Of a DNA stretch of 12,722 nt, positions 6,682-12,722 are shown one piece after another. The DNA lies in the NCBI GenBank assembly GCA_021789095.1, contig JAJYJX010000061.1, positions 1 to 12,722 of the forward strand, written 5' to 3'. The stretch is from a bacterium (GTDB lineage Bacteria > JAMCPX01). The position numbers and the translations under genes were made by a program. The notes beneath the pieces were generated by a model that was not told where the DNA came from, searched no databases, and saw only the letters and a program-made list of their open reading frames with translations. The number at the start of each line of letters is the position of its first letter. The stretch's first letter is position 1.

Positions 6682-7931
6682 GTCCCCGCCTCCTTTTTTA
6701 ATTCACCTATCAGATAGATTGAGCCCGTTGCAATAATTACACCATCTTGGGGTGTTATATCAACAGCATATTTTAAAGCATTGCGGGAAGATGGAATGAT
6801 TTCAGTCTTTATGTCCTTTATGCTGGATTTAAGTTCATGAGGATCGGCAGAGCGTTCGCCTTCATAAGATGTTAGTACAAATGCTTTTGCTATCCCGGAT
6901 AGCATGGATAACATTGTATGCCAGTCCTTGTCTTTTGATACAGCAAAAAGTGCTGTGACATGCCTGTCGTTATAATTGTTTTTGACCGTCTGGACAAGCG
7001 CTTCTATGCCTGCAGGATTATGCGCCGAATCCAGTATTACATCAGGATTGTGCCGCGTTGTTTCAAATCTGCCCGGCCATAGTGTCCTCAGAATGCCATT
7101 CCTTATATCATTAGCAGAAACAGTTATACCCTCACGCTCCAGAAGCAATACCGACTGAATTGCTGCCGATGCATTGTAGAGCTGGTGCCTGCCTTTAAGG
7201 GGTAATTTTATATCTGTTATAGTGCTATGGTTGCCGTAAAAATTCATATTCAGTTCGTTTCCGCCAAAAGAGAAATCCCTGTCGATGGCAAACAATATGC
7301 CGTCCTTTTCCCTGCACAATGTCTCAAGTACATGTATTGAGGAAGGATTGATCTCTGTTGTGACAAAAGGCTTGCCATGCCTTATTATGCCTGCTTTTTC
7401 TCTGGCTATGTCTTCCATGGTATTGCCGAGATAAGCCTGGTGATCCATTGCAATATTGGTTATTGTTGATACATCAGGCTGTACTGCGTTTGTGGCATCA
7501 AATCTGCCGCCCATCCCGACCTCAAGCACTGCAATATCAATGTGCTGTTCTTTGAAATATTCGAGTGCAAGAGCGGTCAGGAATTCAAAGTATGTAATAT
7601 CAGAAAGCCCATGATGGTTTTCAATTATCGAAAATAACTGTTCGCCTATCGTGTCCAATGCCCCATCTGATATCATAGTGTTATTAACCGCTACTCTTTC
7701 GTTCATACAAACAAGATGGGGGGATGTGTACAACCCCGTTCTAAAGCCTGCATTTCTCAGTATAGAATCAATCATTGCACACGTAGACCCTTTCCCGTTC
7801 GTTCCGCCTACAATAACGGCTTTGTAGGCTTCTTCAGGGTGCTCCAGATATTCAAGCATTGAAGATATGCGATCAAGCCCTGGTTTTATGCCGAATCTTT
7901 CAAGTGAACGGATGCGGTCTGTGATATTCAT
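6678..7931 (-). CDS. folC: Bifunctional folylpolyglutamate/dihydrofolate synthase
   Basis: A 417-residue Mur-ligase-family enzyme that adds glutamate to dihydropteroate and/or folates with ATP. The P-loop GTNGKGST (43-50) follows the typical N-terminal SLERFGIKPGLDRI. YFEFLTALALEYF, GMGGRFDATNAV and ITNIAMDHQAYLGNTMEDIAREKAGI form the central ATPase domain with its metal-binding site. HNPAGIEALV marks the C-terminal domain. I chose the ATG at 7931. The frame is open upstream to 8000, but those 23 residues are not family-like and have no better ribosome site. It is the first gene of the pair with tldD (4-base overlap). Whether it has both activities or only FPGS cannot be told from sequence; if no other folC-like gene exists it must do both. 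Confidence 0.93.
   Translation of the reverse strand: MNITDRIRSLERFGIKPGLDRISSMLEYLEHPEEAYKAVIVGGTNGKGSTCAMIDSILRNAGFRTGLYTSPHLVCMNERVAVNNTMISDGALDTIGEQLFSIIENHHGLSDITYFEFLTALALEYFKEQHIDIAVLEVGMGGRFDATNAVQPDVSTITNIAMDHQAYLGNTMEDIAREKAGIIRHGKPFVTTEINPSSIHVLETLCREKDGILFAIDRDFSFGGNELNMNFYGNHSTITDIKLPLKGRHQLYNASAAIQSVLLLEREGITVSANDIRNGILRTLWPGRFETTRHNPDVILDSAHNPAGIEALVQTVKNNYNDRHVTALFAVSKDKDWHTMLSMLSGIAKAFVLTSYEGERSADPHELKSSIKDIKTEIIPSSRNALKYAVDITPQDGVIIATGSIYLIGELKKEAGT
6689..6696 (-). promoter_or_regulatory. Shine-Dalgarno of tldD inside folC
   Basis: AAAGGAGG on the minus strand within the last codons of folC, seven bases before the tldD ATG at 6681. It decides this start despite the overlap with folC. 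Confidence 0.85.
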
Positions 7932-7941
7932 AATGAACGAT

Positions 7942-7970
7942 ATAATAAACCCGGTACGGATTGAATACAA
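7942..7970 (-). promoter_or_regulatory. Candidate promoter of folC
   Basis: TTGTAT (7970-7965), a 17-base spacer and TATTAT (7947-7942) on the minus strand. The predicted start is only a few bases before the ATG at 7931, which would make the message nearly leaderless. This agrees with the lack of a Shine-Dalgarno there. The alternative is a promoter further up in the AT-rich part of 8001-8100, where I saw no well-spaced pair. Confidence 0.4.
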
Positions 7971-8069
7971 GTCCGATATGCATTTTTTGGATTTATTCAT
8001 CCATGAGGTATAAAAAAAGTTTTATAATTGTATTTTTTCAGGAAAGAATGTGATAATCAAAAAAGCAGT

Positions 8070-8098
8070 TTGAATATTATTATATGTTGTATTACTTT
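8070..8098 (+). promoter_or_regulatory. Candidate promoter of the TPR gene
   Basis: TTGAAT (8070-8075), a 17-base spacer and TACTTT (8093-8098). The -10 match is modest, but the box lies inside the left arm of the inverted repeat at 8090-8114, so a protein bound there could control it. Confidence 0.35.
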
Positions 8099-8114
8099 AA
8101 CAGAAAAAGTAATA
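8090..8114. repeat. Perfect 9-bp inverted repeat in the promoter region
   Basis: TATTACTTT (8090-8098) and its exact reverse complement AAAGTAATA (8106-8114) flank a seven-base spacer. It could be an operator for a dimeric regulator or a hairpin at the start of the transcript. It has no T-tract or GC-rich stem, so it is not a terminator. Confidence 0.6.
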
Positions 8115-8157
8115 ATAAAGCAAGTAGCTGCGCGATTGGCGCATAAAAGAAAACAAT

Positions 8158-8970
8158 ATGACAATAAAATTTAAAATATCGGCCTGTGTTGTATTTATGG
8201 TATCCATGTTTGCAATAACAATCAGTGCAGCCCGTGGAGATGAGCTTCACTGGGCAACAAACGATCCGGAGCCAGAGAGAACTTGGCAGCCCGGTCCTGA
8301 AGTGCTGAAAAACGCCTACCGGATATCGCAGGGTGAAACAGATACGATCCAGAAGCTTAATCAGGCTATCTCCATGTGCGATGATTATATAAAAGCACAT
8401 CCCGATGATGTAAGCAGGATTGATGCGTATGTTATAATGGCGGAATCGTATTCCAATCTCGGCGAATACCAGGATAACGATGAAGAAAAGTTAAAAGCAT
8501 ATGAACAGGGCAAGGCAGCAGCGCAAAAAATAATAGACCTCGCTCCCGGCAGATGGGACGGCTGGTTCTGGTGGTCGGCAAATGTTGGCAGAATAGCACA
8601 GATAAAAGGTATACTGACATCGTTATTAATGCTCCAGCCATTGATGCATCATTTGAACAAAGCACATGAGCTTGCTCCTAACAGTGCGCTTGTCCTTGAC
8701 GGGTTAGGCCTGATGTACAGGGAGCTGCCGTGGATAGCAGGTGGCAGCTTAACCAAATCAAAACAATATCTGGAAAAAACATTGAGTATGGATCCGCATT
8801 TCACGCTTGCACGGTATGACCTTGCATTAACTCTTTTGGCACAGAGCAATAAAGCCGAAGCAAAAAAGGAGCTCGAGACGCTTGTACATGAGAAAGATCC
8901 TGTCTGGCTTGCTCATTACCTGTTGTGGGAAAAGCCCAGGGCAGGAAAACTTATTAAAGAATTGAAATAA
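8158..8970 (+). CDS. Exported TPR protein resembling the TRAP transporter TatT component
   Basis: A 270-residue protein with a signal peptide (MTIKFKI, a hydrophobic core, then TISA before residue 25), so it is probably periplasmic; there is no lipobox Cys at the cut. The mature part is helical with TPR-like repeats: IQKLNQAISMCDDYIKAHPD (64-83), AYVIMAESYSNLG (90-102) and KSKQYLEKTLSMDPHFTLAR (200-219). The segments GWFWWSANVGR (135-145), HELAPNSA (170-177) and LPWIAGGS (190-197) match the pattern of the TatT family, the periplasmic T-component linked to some TRAP transporters. No TRAP DctQ/DctM gene is visible, so that role is only a family inference; it may be a general TPR scaffold. The gene is divergent from folC and 77 bases before sufC, which has its own promoter. 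No strong Shine-Dalgarno is seen (AAAAGAAAAC). Confidence 0.85.
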   Translation: MTIKFKISACVVFMVSMFAITISAARGDELHWATNDPEPERTWQPGPEVLKNAYRISQGETDTIQKLNQAISMCDDYIKAHPDDVSRIDAYVIMAESYSNLGEYQDNDEEKLKAYEQGKAAAQKIIDLAPGRWDGWFWWSANVGRIAQIKGILTSLLMLQPLMHHLNKAHELAPNSALVLDGLGLMYRELPWIAGGSLTKSKQYLEKTLSMDPHFTLARYDLALTLLAQSNKAEAKKELETLVHEKDPVWLAHYLLWEKPRAGKLIKELK

Positions 8971-8987
8971 GAACTTTATGAATAAAA

Positions 8988-9001
8988 AATATCGCGTTAT
9001 T
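8988..9001. repeat. Imperfect palindrome touching the suf -35 box
   Basis: AATATCGCGTTATT is symmetric in six of seven base pairs around CGCG and overlaps the first two bases of the sufC -35 hexamer. The position suits an operator, but the sequence does not match the IscR-type consensus I know and may be chance. Confidence 0.25.
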
Positions 9002-9028
9002 GAAGTCTTACGAATAAATGACTATTAT
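9000..9028 (+). promoter_or_regulatory. Sigma70-type promoter of sufCBD
   Basis: TTGAAG (9000-9005), a 17-base spacer and TATTAT (9023-9028), the last being one base from the consensus -10. The predicted start lies near 9035, just before the sufC ribosome site, so the leader is very short. It makes the in-frame ATG at 9018 unlikely as a start, because that codon would lie upstream of the message. Confidence 0.65.
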
Positions 9029-9037
9029 ACTAAAGTT

Positions 9038-9043
9038 GGGAGG
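9038..9043 (+). promoter_or_regulatory. Shine-Dalgarno of sufC
   Basis: GGGAGG, four bases before the ATG at 9048. It decides for this start over the ATG at 9018. Confidence 0.85.
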
Positions 9044-9047
9044 TTCT

Positions 9048-9788
9048 ATGCCGCTGCTTGAGATTAAAGATTTACATGTAGAAATAGAGGGTAAGGAGAT
9101 TATAAAAGGACTGGATTTAACTATGAACCCATTCGAGGTTCATGCACTTATGGGACCGAATGGTTCCGGTAAATCTACCCTGTCTTATACAATCATGGGG
9201 CATCCAAAGTATAAAGTAACCGGCGGAGATATACTTTACAACGGAGAATCTATACTCAATATAGGTGTTGATGAGCGTGCAAGAAGAGGTATATTCCTGG
9301 GATTTCAGTATCCTATGGAGGTTTCGGGAGTATCCGTTGAAAACTTTTTAAGAACAGCAGCAGAGGCAAAGGAACAAAAGGATGTTCCAATACTTGCATT
9401 CCATAAAGCGCTTACAAAGAGGATCGAAGCGATGGCTATACCTCAATCTTTTCTTGACAGGTATCTGAATGAAGGATTTTCAGGTGGTGAGAAAAAACGT
9501 AATGAGATCCTGCAGATGGCTGTACTGCTGCCGCAGTTAGCCGTCCTTGATGAGATAGATTCCGGCCTGGATATTGATGCACTGAGGCTTGTATCGGACG
9601 GTATAAATAAGCTTATCAAAGAGGATCATCTTACACTGCTGCTGATTACACACTATCAGCGCATTCTTGACTATATTAACCCCCGGTTTGTCCATATCAT
9701 GGTTGACGGAAAAATAGTTAAGTCCGGCGGATACGAACTTGCAAAGCAGCTGGATAAGATGGGCTATGAATGGGTAAAGGAGGAATAG
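9048..9788 (+). CDS. sufC: Fe-S cluster assembly ATPase SufC
   Basis: A 246-residue ABC-type ATPase, the motor of the SufBC2D scaffold on which Fe-S clusters are built in the cytoplasm. Walker A is GPNGSGKST (36-44), the Q-loop is FQYPMEVSGVSVENF (86-100), the signature is FSGGEKKRNEILQM (144-157), Walker B is LAVLDEIDSGLDIDAL (164-179), and the switch His is in THYQRIL (His202). FSGGEKKRNE and DEIDSGLDID are specific to SufC rather than to transporter ATPases. The length is normal. The start at 9048 follows GGGAGG and gives the usual MPLLEIKDLHV. A promoter lies just upstream, and the TAG stop directly abuts the sufB ATG, so the genes are cotranscribed and coupled. Confidence 0.97.
   Translation: MPLLEIKDLHVEIEGKEIIKGLDLTMNPFEVHALMGPNGSGKSTLSYTIMGHPKYKVTGGDILYNGESILNIGVDERARRGIFLGFQYPMEVSGVSVENFLRTAAEAKEQKDVPILAFHKALTKRIEAMAIPQSFLDRYLNEGFSGGEKKRNEILQMAVLLPQLAVLDEIDSGLDIDALRLVSDGINKLIKEDHLTLLLITHYQRILDYINPRFVHIMVDGKIVKSGGYELAKQLDKMGYEWVKEE
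9776..9783 (+). promoter_or_regulatory. Shine-Dalgarno of sufB inside sufC
   Basis: AAAGGAGG in the last codons of sufC, five bases before the sufB ATG at 9789. It supports that start and coupled translation. Confidence 0.85.
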
Positions 9789-11183
9789 ATGTCTGCAGCA
9801 ACAGTGGAGGAACTCGAAAAAAATCAGGAACAACCTGCGGATTCATCTTATGTATTCAGATCAAGCAAGGGGCTCAATGAAGACATCATAAGAGAGATTT
9901 CTGCACAAAAGAAAGAACCAGGATGGATGCTGGCAAAACGCATAGAATCGTACAACATATTCAAAAAGAAACCTATACCGGCATGGGGGCCGGACCTGTC
10001 AAAACTGAATTTTGATGAGATCATATTCTACATAAGGCCCGAGGATTATAAAGCAATGAAATGGGAGGATGTGCCTGAGGCGATAAAAAAAACATACGAT
10101 GCTCTGGGCATACCTGAGGCGGAAAAAAAATACCTTGCAGGACTTGTTGCACAGTACGAATCAGAGGCCGTTTATACGAACCTTAAAAAGGTCTGGGAAA
10201 GCAAGGGTGTTATTTTTACCGATATGGATTCTGCCGTTAAAGAATACCCTGAACTCGTAAAGGAATATTTTATGACAAAGTGTGTGCCGCCTGCGGACAA
10301 CAAGTTTTCGGCGCTGCACGGTGCAGTATGGAGCGGTGGAAGTTTTGTATACGTACCGAAAGGCATAAAAGTTGAGATACCCTTGCAAACGTATTTCAGA
10401 ATGAACACGAAATCTTCCGGGCAGTTTGAACATACGCTTATTATTGTTGAACCCGGCGCAGAGGTTCACTACATCGAAGGATGCACTGCTCCGCGTTACA
10501 GCGTAAGTTCGCTTCACTCTGCTGTTGTTGAGATCTTCGTTAAAGACGGAGCAAGGGCCAGGTACACAACGATCCAGAACTGGAGCACGGATGTATACAA
10601 TCTTAATACGAAACGTGCGATTGTTTATGAGAACGGCATTATGGAATGGGTCGGAGGTTCGATGGGCAGCGGTGTAACGATGCTGTATCCCGCATCAATA
10701 CTGAGAGGCAGGGGAGCAAGGGCAGAGCATCTTAACATAGCATTTGCAGGTAAGGGGCAGGTCAAGGATACCGGAGCAAAGGTTATACTTGCAGCTCCTG
10801 ACACAAGCGCGAGCGTTATTTCAAAGAGTATAAGCAAGGACGGAGGCAAGTCCATTTACCGCGGACTCGTGAGGATAGGAAGGGAAGCAGCCGGAGCAAA
10901 GGCACACGTTGAATGCCAGTCCCTCATGCTCGACGACAAATCAAGCGTTGATACTATCCCTATAATTGAGCAGTTCACACCCCGGTCATCGGTTGGTCAT
11001 GAGGCAACTGTCGGCAAGATAGACGAAGAACAGCTCTTCTATCTTATGAGCAGGGGCATATCAAGGGATGATGCGGTTGCACTGGTTGTAAGGGGCTTTA
11101 TAGAACCTGTGGCAAAAGAACTGCCCATGGGGTACGCTGTCGAATTAAACAGACTGATACAACTTGAGATGAAGGGCGCCTGA
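9789..11183 (+). CDS. sufB: Fe-S cluster scaffold protein SufB
   Basis: A 464-residue SufB, the subunit of SufBC2D that receives sulfur and holds the nascent cluster. The N-terminal helical part has [11 protein letters not shown] (28-38) and [13 protein letters not shown] (43-55); the beta-helix core runs from about residue 180 to 400 with [10 protein letters not shown] and [33 protein letters not shown] (373-383) carries Cys376, the probable counterpart of the conserved C-terminal Cys needed for cluster formation (Cys405 in E. coli). [20 protein letters not shown] (404-423) is the family hallmark that contacts Suf[20 protein letters not shown] closes the protein in typical fashion. The full family length is present with no breaks. 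It starts on the base after the sufC stop. Confidence 0.97.
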   Translation: MSAATVEELEKNQEQPADSSYVFRSSKGLNEDIIREISAQKKEPGWMLAKRIESYNIFKKKPIPAWGPDLSKLNFDEIIFYIRPEDYKAMKWEDVPEAIKKTYDALGIPEAEKKYLAGLVAQYESEAVYTNLKKVWESKGVIFTDMDSAVKEYPELVKEYFMTKCVPPADNKFSALHGAVWSGGSFVYVPKGIKVEIPLQTYFRMNTKSSGQFEHTLIIVEPGAEVHYIEGCTAPRYSVSSLHSAVVEIFVKDGARARYTTIQNWSTDVYNLNTKRAIVYENGIMEWVGGSMGSGVTMLYPASILRGRGARAEHLNIAFAGKGQVKDTGAKVILAAPDTSASVISKSISKDGGKSIYRGLVRIGREAAGAKAHVECQSLMLDDKSSVDTIPIIEQFTPRSSVGHEATVGKIDEEQLFYLMSRGISRDDAVALVVRGFIEPVAKELPMGYAVELNRLIQLEMKGA

Positions 11184-11188
11184 AGGAC

Positions 11189-12346
11189 ATGCGTACTATG
11201 ATTACCGGTGTTGCCCTGCCGGCATGGAAAAGATTTAATACGCGGTTCATAAATCCGGAGACCCTCAATCTGCTGAACGAAGGGAATGAGGCTCAATACA
11301 ATGCCTATATCAAATCTTTCGGCGATATCATCAAGGGTAAATACGTTCTTGGCAATATAGACGGTTATCTCCCGGATGACACTGCTCATGTTGATCCAGC
11401 TTTATCCGTAGCGCAGATAGATGCAGAAAAAGGCAGGAGGCCTTCTGACCGTTTATTCAGTCTTCTCAGGATCGATACGTCCGGCAGGGGCAAGTTTCAT
11501 TCCTTGGACGAATCTTTTCTGGAAATCGACAGGGGGTACGCAAGAGGATTTTACCTGCAGGTAAAAAAGGATGTGCAAATGCCGCTCGTTGAATTCATAA
11601 GCGCAACGCAGGAAAACAGCATCCTGGTGCATCACGATCTGATTATACTCGAGCCTGAAACGCACCTTGTACTGTTACGGATCGTAGAGGGCTGCAGCGG
11701 CAGTATGGTTGTGGACAGTGTTGAGGTTTATGCGGGCAGGGACTCGAGACTGGAATACATAACATTGAATAAATCGGGAAACGGGGCTTTTTACGCCACT
11801 ATCAAACAGGCGGAGATATCGGGGCATGCCCGTGTAGACTGGTATAATGTAGATCTGTATGAATCGCACACCGCAATGAGTACGCGCTCAACGCTTATGG
11901 GCCAGGGTGCAGAAAGCGGGATGACCGGTATTGTAATAAGCAAGGGCGAATCACAGAAGGACATATCGTATGAAACGTTTCACAGGGCACCGGATACGTC
12001 TACGGCCGTTTATGTCAGGGCAGCGCTCATGGACAGCTCCAGAATAACGTACAGGGCGCTAACGCATATTGCGTCGGGTTCACGGCGTGCAAAGGTCGAA
12101 CAGGCAGAGAAATCCATTACACTCGGAGAGAAAGCAAGGTTTGACGGTATACCAAGCCTGTGGATAGATGAAGATGATGTGATAGCTTCGCACAGTGTCA
12201 GTTCCGGCATGGTTGACGAACAAACCATGTTCTATCTTAAGAGCAGGGGCATACCGCACAAGCAGGCCGAGAAGCTTGTAACAGAAGGTTTTATAGCATC
12301 AATGCTGAACAAAGAGCCCGTGAGCCTGCTCAAAGGTTTCTATTAA
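11189..12346 (+). CDS. sufD: Fe-S cluster assembly protein SufD
   Basis: A 385-residue SufB/D-family protein that pairs with SufB in the scaffold. The beta-helix core spans about residues 120-320, and the SufC-contacting end reads SSGMVDEQTMFYLKSRGIPHKQAEKLVTEGF (338-368). His335 in ASHSVSSG lies where E. coli SufD has its cluster-forming His in CSHGATVG; the usual Cys before it is Ala here. The N-terminus has MITGVALPAWKRFNTRF, with the LPAWKR segment typical of SufD. The start is a little uncertain: the ATG at 11189 sits only one base after GAAGGA, and the ATG at 11198 (residue 4) would have ten-base spacing. It begins five bases after the sufB stop. sufS/sufU/sufE-type partners are not present in the window after it. 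Confidence 0.95.
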   Translation: MRTMITGVALPAWKRFNTRFINPETLNLLNEGNEAQYNAYIKSFGDIIKGKYVLGNIDGYLPDDTAHVDPALSVAQIDAEKGRRPSDRLFSLLRIDTSGRGKFHSLDESFLEIDRGYARGFYLQVKKDVQMPLVEFISATQENSILVHHDLIILEPETHLVLLRIVEGCSGSMVVDSVEVYAGRDSRLEYITLNKSGNGAFYATIKQAEISGHARVDWYNVDLYESHTAMSTRSTLMGQGAESGMTGIVISKGESQKDISYETFHRAPDTSTAVYVRAALMDSSRITYRALTHIASGSRRAKVEQAEKSITLGEKARFDGIPSLWIDEDDVIASHSVSSGMVDEQTMFYLKSRGIPHKQAEKLVTEGFIASMLNKEPVSLLKGFY

Positions 12347-12469
12347 TTTACCCCGTTAATATTAAAGGGACATCTCCCCCCCTAATTTCCCGGAATGTCT
12401 GGGCAATCATCTACTATCCCCTTATTTTTCAAATGCATTTTCCGGGTTAATATGATATATGTTTATGCC
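12347..12469. other. Intergenic region after sufD
   Basis: 123 bases with a 10-bp palindrome TTAATATTAA (12356-12365) and a C-run just after it. No hairpin with a T-tract is seen, so sufD has no clear intrinsic terminator here. The frame of the next gene is open from about 12386 and has ATGs at 12395 and 12452 as alternative starts. No good promoter was found. Confidence 0.5.
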
Positions 12470-12722
12470 ATGAAACCCGAGGAAAGGGCGAGGTTGAAAA
12501 TTGACCAGCTTCTTGAAGCAGCGGGCTGGCAGATTCAGAATCTGCAGGAATTAAATCTCGGTGCTTCCGTGGGTATAGCTGTGCGCGAAGTCCCGGTAAA
12601 ATCAGGTACTGTCGATTACATGCTCTTTGTTGATAAGGTCTTCGACACGGGAGACGTCATGCTGGCCAACAAGCTCTGGGGGATCTCCGCGACCGACGTC
12701 ATGCAGGGGGTCATCTACGGTA
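12470..12722 (+). CDS. Start of a type I restriction R-subunit-like gene, joined to unrelated-looking sequence
   Basis: From the ATG at 12470 the frame is open to the window edge. The first 56 residues (MKPEERARLKIDQLLEAAGW, then LNLGASVGIAVREVPVKSGTVDYMLFVDK) match the N-terminus of HsdR-type restriction subunits and related SF2 helicase-nucleases, where Asp in VDYMLFVD begins the PD-(D/E)xK nuclease site. The family then continues with a segment like GVIEAK. Here, from 12638, the frame instead reads VFDTGDVMLANKLWGISATD and lacks it, while GC rises to 52 of 85 bases. The gene is therefore either broken and fused, or the sequence is a chimeric join. The tail has a faint look of a membrane permease loop, but this is a weak guess. 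Starts at 12395 and 12452 are also in frame; there is no clear ribosome site. Confidence 0.65.
   Translation, partial: MKPEERARLKIDQLLEAAGWQIQNLQELNLGASVGIAVREVPVKSGTVDYMLFVDKVFDTGDVMLANKLWGISATDVMQGVIYG

Larger units (their letters stand above)
7932..8157. other. Divergent intergenic region between folC and the TPR gene
   Basis: About 226 bases separate two genes read in opposite directions, and the stretch 8000-8120 is very AT-rich. It holds candidate promoters for both sides, a 9-bp inverted repeat (8090-8114) and a small hairpin TGCGC-GATTG-GCGCA (8129-8143) just before the TPR gene. I see no convincing small gene. Confidence 0.6.

Noticed and set aside
7932-8000. Extended N-terminus for folC
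   Set aside because: The added 23 residues are not family-like and there is no Shine-Dalgarno; the typical start of the family follows the ATG at 7931.
9018-9047. Extended N-terminus for sufC
   Set aside because: This ATG lies inside the predicted promoter spacer, while GGGAGG directly precedes the ATG at 9048.
12352-12400. Possible terminator after sufD
   Set aside because: CCC/GGG arms around TTAATATTAA give only a weak stem and no T-tract follows.
1-12722. CRISPR arrays, tRNA or rRNA genes, insertion sequences
   Set aside because: No regularly spaced direct repeats, cloverleaf-like sequence, rRNA stretch, transposase motif or flanking inverted repeats were seen when reading through the window.

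Overview
This 12.7 kb window is ordinary chromosomal bacterial sequence of moderate GC. It carries ten recognisable genes plus two partial genes at the edges. Predicted outer-membrane-type lipoproteins, sigma70-like promoters, purine-rich Shine-Dalgarno sites, TldD, and a pyruvoyl arginine decarboxylase/agmatinase pair suggest a Gram-negative, probably anaerobic lineage of the Desulfobacterota/Nitrospirota kind. This assignment is inferred from gene content and codon style and is not proven. I see no rRNA, tRNA, CRISPR array or complete mobile element.

Left arm, minus strand, read from right to left (about 7931 down to 1). folC (folylpolyglutamate/dihydrofolate synthase) overlaps tldD (zinc metalloprotease) by 4 bases. 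A gap with its own good promoter follows, then pdaD-speB, which together convert arginine to agmatine and then to putrescine plus urea. After another promoter comes a 924-residue lipoprotein of unknown function that ends at a clear intrinsic terminator. Immediately past the terminator lies a small PqqD-like protein (the RiPP recognition element fold). It overlaps by 11 bases the start of a cysteine-rich beta-propeller (PD40/TolB-like) lipoprotein that runs off the left edge.

Middle. A divergent intergenic region (7932-8157) separates folC from a plus-strand exported TPR protein that resembles the TRAP-transporter TatT component family. This region holds a 9-bp inverted repeat that overlaps a candidate promoter.

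Right arm, plus strand. sufC-sufB-sufD, with its own promoter, encodes the SufBC2D Fe-S cluster assembly scaffold. The sufC stop codon directly abuts the sufB start, and sufD follows after 5 bases. The last 250 bases hold the first 56 codons of a type I restriction R-subunit-like gene. Its family resemblance stops abruptly near 12638, where GC rises to about 61%; this may be a recombination join or an assembly chimera.

The most interesting part is the orphan PqqD-like/propeller-lipoprotein/large-lipoprotein cluster at the left. Its partners probably continue outside the window. I do not see a complete new system that can be demonstrated from this sequence alone.
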